In this document: piece by piece, positions 11,967 to 23,004 of the stretch
Position numbering within the stretch: the first letter of the stretch is position 1
Layout: the number at the start of each line of letters is the position of its first letter
Assembly: GCF_037392515.1 (NCBI RefSeq)
Contig: NC_090291.1
Coordinates: forward strand, 12,456,001-12,520,000
From: Haliotis asinina
Lineage: Eukaryota > Mollusca > Gastropoda > Lepetellida > Haliotidae
Length of the DNA: 64,000 nucleotides
Direction of reading: 5' to 3'
The notes under the pieces: generated by a model
The model's database searches: none
What the model was told of the DNA's origin: nothing
Seen by the model: only the letters and a program-made list of their open reading frames with translations
Position numbers and translations under genes: made by a program

Positions 11967-12458
11967 TGGAATGAGAAATGCGTATTTTATTTATAAATTC
12001 GTAGGTGCTGAATTTTCACATTTTCATGAGAATCCTGCGCAGCCATTGGTCACGGGTGTCCAAGTCGTCAGAAGTGCCGCATCTATTGCGTTGCGTCCCT
12101 TGAGCGTGCCAGGAGCCATCGTTGGCAGATTCACAAGGTTTTGACAGCACCATATCCTTCGCTCATGGACTTAACCGAAGTGGTTAGGGGGCGCAAACCC
12201 TCACCCATCACACCCACACCAACCCTCATCCCCCTCCTCCAAAATTGTCCTAGAAGTTTATTACACTACTACATCATCATTGAAACTCTCGTGCAGTGCA
12301 GGCCACCCTACCCCCTTCTGAACTGAGCACCCGACCCGCTTTACACTCTGCTGACCAGGGGTACATATACTGCAATGATGTTCAAAGTACTCGAACGACA
12401 TCGTGCACCTTGGTGCATTTCATTTGTTTTCATTTCAGCTCCACATTCTGTGAGCGTA
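11967..12458. other. Possible 3' UTR or further exons of the PY-motif gene
   Basis: An open segment continues in another frame to 12144 behind an AG at 12003-12004, but the implied intron would be only about 46 bp. A C-rich tract lies at 12196-12240. No clear poly(A) signal. Confidence 0.3.
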
Positions 12459-12588
12459 TGAGTGAGTGAGTGTGGTTTTGCGACGTTTTGCAGAAACAGA
12501 CTCGACACATTGTACTCATGTGGGGAATCGACCCGGGTCTTCATATATGCCTAGCGAACGCTTTATCTACCAGTCTACCTCGTGTCCA
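12459..12588 (-). mobile_element. SINE family A, shortened
   Basis: Starts with the tail microsatellite GTGAGTGAGTGTG, then GACACATTGTACTCATGTGG, the B-box complement GGGAATCGACCCGGG, and ends at CTACCAGTCTACC. Part of the body is deleted. Confidence 0.8.
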
Positions 12589-13032
12589 CTACATTTTATG
12601 ACTTCCATTATCAAACCTGTGATCTGAAGAACTGTAAAAAAAAACACGCTGATACACGAGCAACATTGATCTCTAACACTTCTAATATTTTACGTCATCT
12701 CCAATGTCAGCTTCCATGTTTAATGGAATTATCAGATCATGTTGGATATAATTTACAGATAGACAAATACATAGGGAATACGATATTGTACATCCATGAG
12801 TAATGACAAAGTCAGGAATGCCCAGCGTCATGCAAATGTAATTGTAATTGCTTCTCATCATTTATTACTTACAACTTACTCTGAAATAATGAATGCGTCA
12901 ACCGCTGTAAGTAGAAATGATCCTAAGCACCTTTGAAGCGGTATCCCGTGCTTTACAATGAAGTGAAAGGACACGAAATATCATTCTGGTAACCGGACAA
13001 AAATGTTCCAGTGTTGAAAATCATTGTTCGTT

Positions 13033-13191
13033 CTGGGGTGGTAGGGTAGCCACATAGAGCACCAGCTCGTCACGCCGATCCAGGCTCAATTCTCCACATG
13101 GGCACAATATGTGAAGCCCATTTCTGGTATCCCCGTCTTGAGATTGCAAGCATATTTCTGAAAGTGCCGTAAAACCATACTCATTCATTCC
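13033..13191 (+). mobile_element. SINE family A, diverged head
   Basis: GGTGGTAGGGTAGCCACATA replaces the usual head. CATGGGCACAATATGTGAAG and the CTCATTCATTC tail are recognisable. Confidence 0.75.
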
Positions 13192-13300
13192 TTTGTTCGT
13201 TACCTCTAAAAGGGACAAATCCTGAGTCTTATTTGCTTATAATAACTATGTACATTCATAAACCTCACGAGTTATTAAACTGCATAGTAAGACAAATTAA

Positions 13301-13446
13301 GCGGGTGGTGGGGTAGCCTAGTGGTTAAAGCGTTCGCTCGTCATGCCAAAGATCAGGGTTCAATTCCCCATGTGGGTACAATTGGTGTCCCCGCCGTGAT
13401 ATTACTGGAATATTACTAGAAGCGGCGTAAAACTAGATTCACTCAC
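13301..13446 (+). mobile_element. SINE family A, well preserved
   Basis: GGGGTAGCCTAGTGGTTAAA, CTCGTCATGCC and AGGGTTCAATTCCCC are followed directly by CCGCCGTGATATTACTGG and GGCGTAAAACTAGATTCACTC. The segment between is slightly shortened. Confidence 0.88.
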
Positions 13447-13520
13447 AAAGTGGTACAAGAGTGCAGATGGCACCTTAAAGATGTAGATCACGCGCCAATA
13501 TATAATAGACTTGAGTGCAT

Positions 13521-13728
13521 GTTTTTACGCCGCAATATTCAAGCTATATAATGACGGTCTGTAAATTATTGTGTCTGGTGTCCAAGCGCATGAACATCGA
13601 TCTACGCATTTGGGATACGATAACATGTGTCAGCCAAGTTAGTGAGCTTGGCCACCCGATCACGTTAGTCGCTTCATACCACAAGCATGGGTTTCTGAAA
13701 ACCAGTTAAAACCCGGATCATTGCGGGT
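13521..13728 (-). mobile_element. SINE family B, decayed
   Basis: TTTTACGCCGCAATATTCAA, GACGGTCTGTAAATTATTG, GAACATCGATCTACGCATTT and GATCATTGCGGGTA remain. Confidence 0.75.
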
Positions 13729-15483
13729 ATAGTAAACTTGAAGTCATAATAAGGCCAAGTACAAGCTTTTGTTTATTTGTTTATTTCAAGCTTGTTATGG
13801 CCATAATATTACATTTTCACTTGGTCTTCCACGAAGCTAAAACAGCAAAGCAGAATTTCCTCCCTTAGTTTACTTAGGATTCTAATAGGCAGCTTCGAGT
13901 GCCGAGGTCTCTGTTATTATGGTACATGCTGGTTTAACAATTAATCACTTGTATTTTACGCCCACATTTAGTTCAGATCCCGTGAACTGTATTAAATGCG
14001 GCAGAAAACAGTGCTCATTCATTTTTACTGTATTTGCTCATGTAAATGTCTGCAAAATGCTAAATACTGGCGTAGTCATTAGCAGATAAAACTAGAACAA
14101 CCAAAGTGCTCGGCTAAGAAATATGTGGCTTTAGATACGCAAGAAAAGGGAAAATGTCCTTGATTTCTTTACTTTGAAGTCGATAAAAGAGCGTTTTGCG
14201 GCGTATTATCCTTATCAAAGTTGTATCTGCGAATGTCTGTATTCAACGTTGTGAACGTATTTACTCAAATAGTGTATATGTAGTGTCACAGAAGCAAGTA
14301 TCACACCATGAGATGTTTTATTTTGATTAAGCCTAAAACTTACTTTGTATGACGTATTTATCAAGTTCATATCTTGATAGTATGGAATGTAAAGATCGTT
14401 GTGCCGAATATACGGTTGTCAAGACATTGATAGATGTAGTCACCAAATCCATTTATAGATATGGAATAGAAACAGCGTTGAGTCGAACATTGATGTGTCG
14501 AATATACTGCTGTCTCGACACTGACAGGTGTATTCATCAAGTCCAAAGAAACAATGCCTCGTATTGGTTTTAAGTTTTCCTTTTCTATCAAAAATATCTT
14601 ATGAGGATATTTCAATTTATTTTACGCAAAACATTGAACAGTGATGTTTTGTCAACACTGAAGTATACATTTCTACTTATTTCAATGTTCAGATTATATT
14701 TTCATGTCAAATTATTTTTAAAACGTATTTAATGTTTGTTCGTACAAAAATGCTGTTGGTTATTTTAGACATCAGAGCTTTAAATCTCAATCCGTATCAT
14801 TTTGAGTCACAGCTTTACAATATTTCAAAGATGGCAGGCGTCATGTGTTTTGTCGATCCTCAGTTGTCAGTGTAATTTAAATGGGTTAACTAACACAAAC
14901 AGCCACTCTTTAAATGATCTAACTGCTGAATCAGTGACGATTACGGAGACGTTATTCTGTTTAATACAAAAACATCACAGTAACTGATGCATAACACTTA
15001 GCCTGTCTCACATTCCTTTCCTTGGCCTACTTTATTTTCTCCACCTCCTAGCCCTCTATGCTGTGCTAAAGCTCTCAATGAAACAATTCTAGATTTCTGA
15101 ATCTCCCATCTCACTGTGGCTTCTTTTCAATTTAAATTGGGTTATTTCTTACTTTCAAACTGGTATATCTAGAGATTAAGCTTTAGTCTACGTAACACAT
15201 AACATTTGGTAAGGAGCACACTTTTGCTTATAAGACCTCATGTCCTTATCACACGCTGAGTACTATACAGGCTATCTCGAATTATGTATAACCTTGTACT
15301 TTATTTATAGAAAATTTGCTTTTTTTCATATCAATAATATGCGTGACCTCTGTGACCCCATGGTGCTTTGTTTTACATCTGTAAATACGTCGAAATGTCT
15401 ATATTTTTCATACGTTCGGGCATTGTACGTATAAATGTATGTTCAATACGTAAATAACTATTATAGCTCAATACGTGAGTTGC
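13729..15483. other. Gene-free stretch
   Basis: AT-rich; apart from the tandem duplication at 14379-14560, nothing recognised. Confidence 0.5.
14379..14560. repeat. Diverged tandem duplication
   Basis: Two units sharing TATGGAAT, GTGCCGAATATAC / GTGTCGAATATAC, then TGTCAAGACATTGATAG / TGTCTCGACACTGACAG and CACCAAATCC / CATCAAGTCC. Unit length is about 85-90 bp. Confidence 0.6.
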
Positions 15484-15540
15484 AGGGGCAGGGTGATAGC
15501 TCAGTGGCTAAAACATTCGCCTGTAAGGAAACGAACTTGA
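15484..15540 (+). repeat. tRNA-like half with no partner
   Basis: GGTGATAGCTCAGTGGCTAA followed by ATTCGCCTGTAAGG looks like the D-arm and anticodon half of a tRNA. No T-arm or acceptor follows. Probably the head of another SINE family. Confidence 0.4.
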
Positions 15541-15894
15541 GACCATCCTGAAATGGAGCAAAATTCAGTTTCAGTTTGCATGGAAACCTACAGTGAATTA
15601 AAAACACGGAAAACTCAGCTCGATCCTGCTTGGAGGAATGGGTAATGAAACAAACTGGAAACGATCCTGAAATGGTGCACTTTCAGTTCACTGAAACCAC
15701 ACTGAAACTGTAAGAAACTCTTTGAAAACCAACTGGTTCCCGTGACGTTTCTTCTCAGATTCAGTGTTCCGGAAACCAGCTTATTTGTGTAGTGGCTGAA
15801 GCACCCAACACACGGAAGCACGTACGCATATACGCATCGACCACGTAACAAGAGATTGCAATGATCTTGAACCGTAACCACACTTAACTGCTAG

Positions 15895-16195
15895 ACTGCC
15901 ACATGTTACCACTAGACTGACACATGTTACTTCTAGACTGACACATGCTACTAGACTGACACATGTTACTAAAAGACTGACATGTTGCTAAACCGACACG
16001 TTCCTACTAGACTGACCCATGTTCCTACTAGACTGACACATGTTACTGCTAGACTGACACATGTTACTGCTAGACTGACACATGTTACTGCTAGACTGAC
16101 ACATGTTCCTACTAGACTGACACATGTTACTGCTAGACTGACACATGTTACTGCTAGACTGACACATGTTACTGCTAAACTGACACATGTTGTTT
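15895..16195. repeat. 21-bp minisatellite
   Basis: Units of CTAGACTGACACATGTTACTG repeat about 14 times, irregular at the left and regular from 16010 on. Because 21 is a multiple of 3, both strands stay open across the array (TARLTHV on plus), producing false open frames. Confidence 0.9.
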
Positions 16196-16309
16196 CATTT
16201 CAGTTCTCATGTTAATATTCGTAGATTGAATACGAAATTGATTGATTGATTGTTTCACCGACACGTCCTGAACCAGCTTCGCACAGGTTGTTCTGACACG
16301 TCAAGGTAA

Positions 16310-16364
16310 AATGCCGCAATGTGTGAAATTCTGCTGAAAGCACCGTATAATATTACTCACTCAA
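16310..16364 (+). mobile_element. SINE family A tail fragment
   Basis: Only CAATGTGTGAAATTCTGCTG and the ACTCACTC end remain. It lies 11 bp before the foldback element's target duplication. Confidence 0.5.
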
Positions 16365-16380
16365 AACAACTGTTCATATT

Positions 16381-16850
16381 TACGGAAGCGTATTAGGGCC
16401 ACGGTGAAAATATTTTTGGGTGTCACTATCTCCTACGTAGAACTAACTATAACCTACGTAGAACTTATTATAACCTACGTAAGACTTACTATCTCTTACG
16501 TAGGATTTACTATCTCCTACGTAGGAGATAGTAAGTCCTACGTTGGAGATAGTGACACCCAAAAATATTTTAAAATAATACTTACTATCACCTACGTAGG
16601 ACTTATTATGACCTACGTGCGACTTACTATCTCCTACGTACGACTTACTATCTCCTACGTAGGACTTAGTATCTCCTACGTATGAGATACTAAGTCCTAC
16701 GTAGGAGATACTGAGTAGTACGTCCTACCTAGGAGATACTTATTATGTCCTCGTAGGACTTAGTATCTCCTACGTACGACTTACTATCTCCTACGTAGGA
16801 GATAACGAGACTAAAAAAACTTTTCATTGTGGCCCTAATACGCTTCCGTA
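16381..16850. mobile_element. Foldback element with perfect 22-bp terminal repeats and palindromic core
   Basis: The left end starts TACGGAAGCGTATTAGGGCC and the right end (16829-16850) is its exact reverse complement over 22 bp. The 6-bp CATATT flanks both ends directly (16375-16380 and 16851-16856), which reads as a target-site duplication. The interior is built of ~20-bp units with the palindrome CCTACGTAGG spaced by ACTTACTATCT-like sequence. A second internal inverted pair (about 16402-16430 against 16542-16571, sharing GGTGTCACTATCTCC) forms its own hairpin. No transposase frame is present, so it is non-autonomous. Confidence 0.85.
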
Positions 16851-16856
16851 CATATT

Positions 16857-17586
16857 GACCCTTGTGTAGGACCTTAAAAAAACCACTCATCGACGTGCAC
16901 TGTACATCCTAAATGAATTACTGAGGTAGCATTTGAACAAGTGTTTGTACTTGTTTAGAGTGAAAACATACACATGAATATTTGAATACTGCAATCAGTT
17001 AGATAGCTGTAGAAATATACAAGAGGACATGTGTTTGTGTCGACACTCAACAATGGTGATGTATTTGTTACGTATCCGTAGGAAAAAAGGTTATTTTTTC
17101 TCTGTTAACTAAGTATATATATAGTTCTATTTTGTATCTGTATTTGTAACATATTATAATATATACGAAAGTCTATGTTTCGCTGTTCAATGCTGTCAAA
17201 GATAAACCCTACTCTGATTAAACAATATCAAAACATACTTTTTGTCGTGAGTTTTATGCTTATACATGTTGTCGCATGTGAACTGAGAAATTTAGTTTTG
17301 GTCGTTTTCAAGCGCTGGTATGTTTCAAGTTTACAGCAATACTACTTCTGGTAACGACACAAACTGGCCCAAGAGAGAGTTCGAACCTTCATATTCCTGC
17401 AAGGCAAAAATCTTTTAACCGAAGCTATCCTACCTCGTTGAAGCTGTCAGTGTCAGTGGAAGTACCATGCAGCCTATTAGATGACTTTGGTAAGCAGCAA
17501 ACAAATGTAATGTAAGTGCTGAATGATCCTGGTCCGGATAAGGGGCTTAATGAAATGGCGCTCAGCCAATGACACGCAAACATTGT
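16857..17586. other. Gene-free stretch
   Basis: AT-rich with a TATATATATAG patch near 17110. A tRNA-like minus-strand relic (GAGTTCGAACCTTC) lies near 17380. Confidence 0.45.
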
Positions 17587-17740
17587 TTGCAATATTCCAG
17601 CTGTATGACGAAGGTATGTAATCGATCAGACAATCCAGTGATCAAAAAATGAGCATCAATTCAAGTAACTGTGATACAAGGGCGTGCATGAACGAAGGCG
17701 GCGAGTTAAACGTCCGTCCAAATTAGTCCCCTCTTGCAAT
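17587..17740 (-). mobile_element. SINE family B, decayed
   Basis: TTGCAATATTCCAGCTGTAT, CAGACAATCCAGTGATC and TTAGTCCCCTCTTGC are recognisable; the tail is lost. Confidence 0.65.
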
Positions 17741-17754
17741 AAACAGAGGCGGGG

Positions 17755-17862
17755 GTGCGTTCGCTCGTCACGCCGACATCCCGGGTTCGATCCCCACATT
17801 AGTGCAATGTATGAAGCTCATTTCTGTCCCCCGCAGTGATGTCGCAGGAATACTGCTAAGAA
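17755..17862 (+). mobile_element. SINE family A, truncated at both ends
   Basis: GTTCGCTCGTCACGCCGACA and the B box CGGGTTCGATCCCC are intact. The tail breaks off after GGAATACTGCTAAGAA. Confidence 0.75.
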
Positions 17863-17987
17863 ACAAGAGGAATGGAAGACTAACAAAGATTTTGACAGGT
17901 AAAAAACATTATGTACCTGGGACCCAAAGGCATTTTAGAAATACGTGGGGAACAAAGAGAAAAGAAACCCTCGAAAACAAAATTGGG

Positions 17988-18264
17988 TTGAGTGAATGAG
18001 TGAGTGAGTTTAGTTTTATGCCGCACTCAGCAATATTCCAGCTATATGGCGGCGGTCTGTAAATAATCGAGTCTGGACCAGACAATCAGGTGATCAACAA
18101 CATGAGCATTCATCTGCGCAATTGGGAACCGATGACATGTGTCAACCGAGTCAGCAAGCCTGGCCACCCGATCCCGTTAGTTGCCCCTTACGACAAACAT
18201 AGTCGCCTTTTATGGCAAGCATGGGTTGCTGAAAGCCTATTCTACCCCGGGACCTTCACGGGTC
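17988..18264 (-). mobile_element. SINE family B, full length, little diverged
   Basis: TGAGTGAGTGAGTTTAGTTT to CCGGGACCTTCACGGGTC with every block present. One of the best copies for building a consensus. Confidence 0.93.
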
Positions 18265-19500
18265 ACTTCACCCCGAAATCCCGAGTCACATGACTGACTA
18301 GTGGCTAGTCTGAAGCACATTTCTGACGACTCACAACCGGAAATCGCTCATTCGATAACATGTTTTATACCAAATAATAATGAAAAAAACTTGTACACGT
18401 AACAAGTCCCAAAGTATACAATTTGTAAAGTAAGATGTGCAGCGTCTCGACTGAATGGTGAATCTATCTGCATTTGGAGACTGTGAAGTTTGTTCACTTG
18501 CTGTACATGTCTTTCTCCCAACTGGGCAAGGTGGCTTTAAAGTCATGAGTGGAAGCTGGAAGATTTTGACTTTTGTGTATTTCAGGTTATTTATACTTGA
18601 TTTCATATAAAAGGAATAAAATACAAAGATATATTTACTTGTTGAAAGGTTCACTCAGTATTTATTGTAGCTAAAGCTATGCATTTGGCGGAGGCATATT
18701 TTGAGTCAGGGTTAGAAATTGTTGGTGTTAACAATTTCACTTTCACAGATTGCACGTTTACTTTACTGGTGAGAATTAGTATTCCCATGCCAATTGAGGA
18801 ATACATATTTTAGGTTCTTGGATGGTATATATTTTTGGTGCCTCACGACATGTGGCCAGTTTGATGCAGGTTGTTCCACTGGTGGTGAGATGAGCTGATA
18901 TTTCATTGTGTTTGGAAGATGCCAAATGTGTTCCATGACTGCGCTTATAAGAATCTCAATATGTCACTGAAGAATTCATTTTGTTATGTCCATTTATTTT
19001 GAGTTCTTTTTATATGTTCTGTGCTAGTACGGGAATTCTTATCTGAACAGTCTGCAATGAATCAAATGTGATAAAATAGGTATTTTAGATGGAGAATTAT
19101 ATATTCACATAAATTGTTTCAGATTTGTGTTATACACTCACAACTACAGTAAATAAACCAGCACTAGAGCCTCAACGGACCTTGGCATTGTGTTGTTTTG
19201 AGTCATTCCCATTACATAACACAGCGCCCATTCGATAAAATGTCATATAACCAGCAATAATGAAAAACTCACAAAAACACACATCTAGGCAGAGTCTGTT
19301 TAATAGCTTTTAACCAGCAGTTCTGCTGTCAAACCATCAGGTGATTTGCTTCAGCTAGGAAGTGTTACATAATACGTCCATTTTCATAGCGCCATACTGC
19401 ACATCAGACATACCCATACCGCTAACAACGAAAACGCACTACATTATTACCCTGGATAACCCCAACTGAAAGTTATAGTCACATGATAGTCAGATGACTT
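18265..19500. other. Gene-free stretch with a distant direct repeat
   Basis: CATTCGATAACATGTTTTAT at 18349 and CATTCGATAAAATGTCATAT at 19228 begin two similar ~50-bp segments about 880 bp apart. Nothing else recognised. Confidence 0.5.
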
Positions 19501-19680
19501 TTCCCACCGGGTACCCATTTTCTGCTGAGTGAACCGAGGCAAGTTTGAATAAGCACACTTGCATGAGGTGAGACCACATGAGCCGCATGTGCTTCGTCGT
19601 AAGTCAGGACGGAAGTCCTAGAAACTCTCAGGAGCCATGTTGCCAAACGTGGTCACCCTTCCAAGACCTTGCTCAAGTTC
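19501..19680 (+). repeat. Dispersed repeat family C, second copy
   Basis: TTCCCACCGGGTACCCATTT, GAGTGAACCGAGGCAAG, CTAGAAACTCTCAGGAGCC and CTTCCAAGACC match the copy near 2.9 kb at about 80 percent by eye. The TTAA element begins 17 bp later. Confidence 0.75.
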
Positions 19681-19696
19681 ACTAAGTTGTGCTTAA

Positions 19697-20292
19697 AGGT
19701 CACATTCAACGTAAACCACAAGATTCTGATACCTTTCGGTATGCACTTACCGAAACATATCATCAGCCAACAGTAGCTCGCGAAATCGGAGTTCAAACGA
19801 TTCACTAATCTTCCCCCAGAGCTGGAGGGAAAAGTGCTATGCTGCGCTGCGCTTATAACGCATGGGCAGTGACTAGGGTCGCGGAGCTTGGAACAGTGTG
19901 CCCGGAGTGTGAGGTCGTGAGTAGTAGTCTAGTCATGGTTGTGTGTGTACACAAACAAGTAAATAATCTACTCATTACTGTACATGAAACAACCCCAACA
20001 TATAGATTGTGATAACCAGTCTCTGTCACAAAGAAAACTCAGTGTCTAGTTCATTGACACTTACACGCAATTTGAAATGAACACTTATATGCCATAAACA
20101 AAGAGCCGTCCAAGGGTATCGGCAAATGAACTAGTGGCCAATAAAAAGGCTTTGTTACAGCTGAGTGCACACCCACCGGCTCTGATTGGCTGCTTCGTTT
20201 CGCTTTTTCTTTATCAGCAGTACATTTTATATATCATGAAAAAGTGATAACTCTATTTTAATTATGGTTGATGTTTTGGTTGCATGTGACCT
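19697..20292. mobile_element. TTAA-flanked inverted-repeat element, short copy
   Basis: TTAA at 19693-19696 and 20293-20296 flanks ends AGGTCACATTCAACG and, on the other strand, AGGTCACATGCAACC. A TTAA duplication is the signature of piggyBac-type integration. Its subterminal sequence (ACCTTTCGGTATGCACTTAC near the left end) recurs in inverted orientation at 59470-59520 of the larger copy. It includes a CCAAT-box-like AGCCAATCAGAGC on the minus strand. At 596 bp without a recognisable frame, it looks like an internally deleted, non-autonomous derivative. Confidence 0.8.
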
Positions 20293-20340
20293 TTAAAGTA
20301 CCTTCACCTGCCTTTGACCTTAACTCTACGCCCAGGACCA

Positions 20341-20574
20341 GACCCGTGAGGGTCCAGGGTAGAATAGGCCTTCAGCAACTCATGCTTGCCATAAAAGGCG
20401 ACTTGCTTGTCGTAAGGGGCGACTAACGGGATAGGTCACTGACTTGGTTGACACATGTCATCGGTTCCCAATTGCGCAGATGGATGCTCATGTTGCTGAC
20501 TCGATTATTTACAGACCGCCGCCATATAGCTGGAATATTGCTGCGTACGGCGTAAAACTAAATTCACTCACTCA
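20341..20574 (+). mobile_element. SINE family B with 8-bp target duplication
   Basis: GACCCGTGAGGGTCCAGGGT to the CACTCACTCA end. CAGGACCA flanks it at 20333-20340 and 20575-20582. A short deletion removes the CACTGGATTGTCTGG block. Confidence 0.92.
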
Positions 20575-20582
20575 CAGGACCA

Positions 20583-21125
20583 CACACCACAACATTGCAT
20601 AAAGGGGACTCGGCAGCCTTACCAAGAGAAATTACCAAGAGCGTCATATAACATTGCTGTGAAAAATCAGATTTTACATAAGCAGGGACGTGATAATGAA
20701 TTTTTATCTAGGTTTCACATGCAAGGAATCCATCTGTTTTAACCTTGCAGACAGTTCTTGTGCGTGACTAATAGGTAGGCCTAATGTTTCGTGTCACGAC
20801 GTCTTTACCTCCAAAAGAAAACACGCATTTTTTGTTTTAATCTTTGTACTGATGCATGTATACACGTTTATAACCAATCACAACTTCACATATACTATCC
20901 AAAAAAAGATACGCATAGACCAGAAATTGTGTTGTATTATCAAACTTGTACAGCTCGTCCACAAAGAGACTTTTGTGTATGCTTTATTGCGTACATGTTG
21001 TTTGACGTTTGATGTTGCAATCATCAGGAAACGCGTTTACATTTTAGTTGAAATGCATATAAACAAACTATCGTTATATAACGAAATAAAATTAGTGGTC
21101 CCTTTGATTTCGTTTATCCCAGGTT
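20583..21125. other. Gene-free stretch
   Basis: Unique AT-rich DNA; nothing recognised. Confidence 0.5.
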
Positions 21126-21300
21126 TATGATGACGGTCTGTAAATAATCGAGTCCGGACCAGACAATCCAGCGATCAATAACATGAGCATGCAATCAATC
21201 TACGCAATTAGGATATGGTGACATGTGCCAACCAAGTCAACAAGCATCATTACCGGATCTCCATAGTTACCTCTTGCGACCAGGATTGGTGCCGGAAGAC
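21126..21300 (-). mobile_element. SINE family B, partial
   Basis: TGATGACGGTCTGTAAATAA, GGACCAGACAATCCAGCGAT and GACATGTGCCAACCAAGTCA are kept; it then drifts into unmatched sequence. Confidence 0.75.
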
Positions 21301-21555
21301 CTACCCTTACCCTGGCCATCATGGATGACTTCGTTACAACCGAAATTAACCGTCGATGACGGATTTGGAGATAACCCAGGGATTGGCATCGTAAACATTG
21401 TTCTACATCATCGGATACGATACATGCTTCGGCAAGGCCAGAGAGCTTCAATGGTTCCTCCTCAATTCACAATTTTCAAATTTCATGGAACAAAATTACA
21501 CACATGTTTACGATACACTAACCCCGGTGTCTAGATGAAGCCGACAGCTCGAACC

Positions 21556-21713
21556 TGACTGAGTGAGTTTTAGGCCGCTTTTGACAATAGCCATTAGTTC
21601 ACAGCGAGGAACATCAGGAATGTGGTTCACACATTGCACTCGTATGGGGAATCGAACCCGGGTTTTTTGGCAAGACATGCGAACGCTTTAATCACTAGGC
21701 TACCCCCACCACC
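21556..21713 (-). mobile_element. SINE family A
   Basis: Reads tail TGAGTGAGTTTTAGGCCGC, then ACACATTGCACTCGTATGGG, GGAATCGAACCCGGG and the head complement TTTAATCACTAGGCTACCCC. Confidence 0.85.
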
Positions 21714-22029
21714 CAAAGTCAAAGAGAAATATGTACTAGTAGGCTAAGTTAATCCAGACAAAAACTTCGGAGTTATTTTTGTTTGTAGGTAAATATGGTG
21801 TATATCTCTATTTGTGGTTGCAATTAACCGTGATTTGTGGTTTTCGGCGCCATACAAAACAAGACGTCTCAATTAAATATTCGAACGCAGACCGGGGAAA
21901 ATGTCAAAGAGTCTTACTCAGCAAAGAGTCAATACACATACCCAGTCTCACATAACGCCATCAAAGGAACGCTAATAGGAAACAGTATATTTGATATACT
22001 TGGTTCCATGGTTCCTGCGCTCTATATCT

Positions 22030-22582
22030 CAAAACATTTAACACAGATTAATCCATCTATTTTTACACAGTGCCATTTAGAAAGTGGTCGAGAAAGCGCC
22101 GAACTACGTCCAAAGAAGTTCATCCTTTCTGGAGGAGGCGGTGTGATGGTGTGGGGAGGAATTTGTTGGAATCAATGTACACGATTGGTCGTAATAAGTG
22201 GAAACTTGAACGCTCAGAGATACAGAGATAACATTCTTCTGCCCGTGGCAATACCATTTGTTCACCAGCAACAACAGGGAACACTTCTATAGCACGAGGA
22301 ACGGCAGGCCCCACACAAGCTCGAATTGACTAGAACGCCCACAGTATCCAAGTTCTTCCATGACCAGAACGCTCACCGGACTTAAGCCCCTTAGAGCACT
22401 TGCGGGGGTCACCTGAATCCCCAGGTGAGAAGACGGCCACGACCCCTAGCGAACAGGAACTTGCAGACGCTCTCAGGAACAACTGCAACAGGATTCCAGT
22501 TGACGTCATTCGTCGGCTGACGACCTGGATGAGACGGTGAGTCTGGGCGTGTATTGCTGTTAGAGGTGGTCACATTCGTTAA
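22030..22582 (+). pseudogene. Decayed Tc1-type transposase, second copy
   Basis: An open stretch ends in GGGGVMVWGGICWNQCTRLV, then NLNAQRYRDNILLPVAIPFV, which is the central DDE block of Tc1 transposases; it stops at about 22290. Beyond it, broken frames still show SPDLSPLEHL-like (about 22370-22400), QELADALRNN (about 22465) and a final VWACIAVRGGHIR followed by TAA at 22580-22582. Frame breaks and an internal TGA show it is inactive. The open frame upstream, to 21837, has no clear similarity. Confidence 0.8.
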
Positions 22583-22669
22583 TTAGCCTAAACCGTGACG
22601 AAGATTGGGTCATAATATCAGTTTGGCCTGGCATGCAGTGGAATCAGAAGCATTTTGATTTCTGGGAGA

Positions 22670-22763
22670 AACAAAAAACAGAAAAAAGACAAAAAACAAA
22701 CAAACAAAAAAACAAAACAAATAAAAACCACCACCAACAACAACACAAACCAAAACAAACAAG
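22670..22763. repeat. A-rich low-complexity tract
   Basis: Runs of AAACAAAC, AACAAAAA and CAACAACAA. It lies downstream of the second Tc1 relic, after its stop codon. Confidence 0.8.
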
Positions 22764-23004
22764 TAAATCGGTGGACTTGGACTTGGAGTATTACCGTATT
22801 TCCTCCAGCAATCACCAAACGATGATCTTCGTTTGATAGTTCTGTTAACACTGTATCCTGGTCATCCCACTCTGTGATTACTCATAAGACTTCGGCTGTG
22901 AGGCTTCAGTTTTAAGCCAAATGAGTGGTGCTTCAAGATAATTTCCATGACGGTCCTAGTGATCATAACATCAAGAGTTGGGCGCACCATTCTGCCACTC
23001 GCCA

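Noticed and set aside
13301..13375. Apparent tRNA gene
   Set aside because: A and B boxes are present, but the acceptor stem does not close and the sequence continues into the SINE body; it is a tRNA-derived SINE head.
15982..16215. Open frame of repeated TARLTHV
   Set aside because: Product of the 21-bp minisatellite, open on both strands.
16404..16685. Open frame of repeated ITYVGL-like units
   Set aside because: Lies wholly within the palindromic core of the foldback element.
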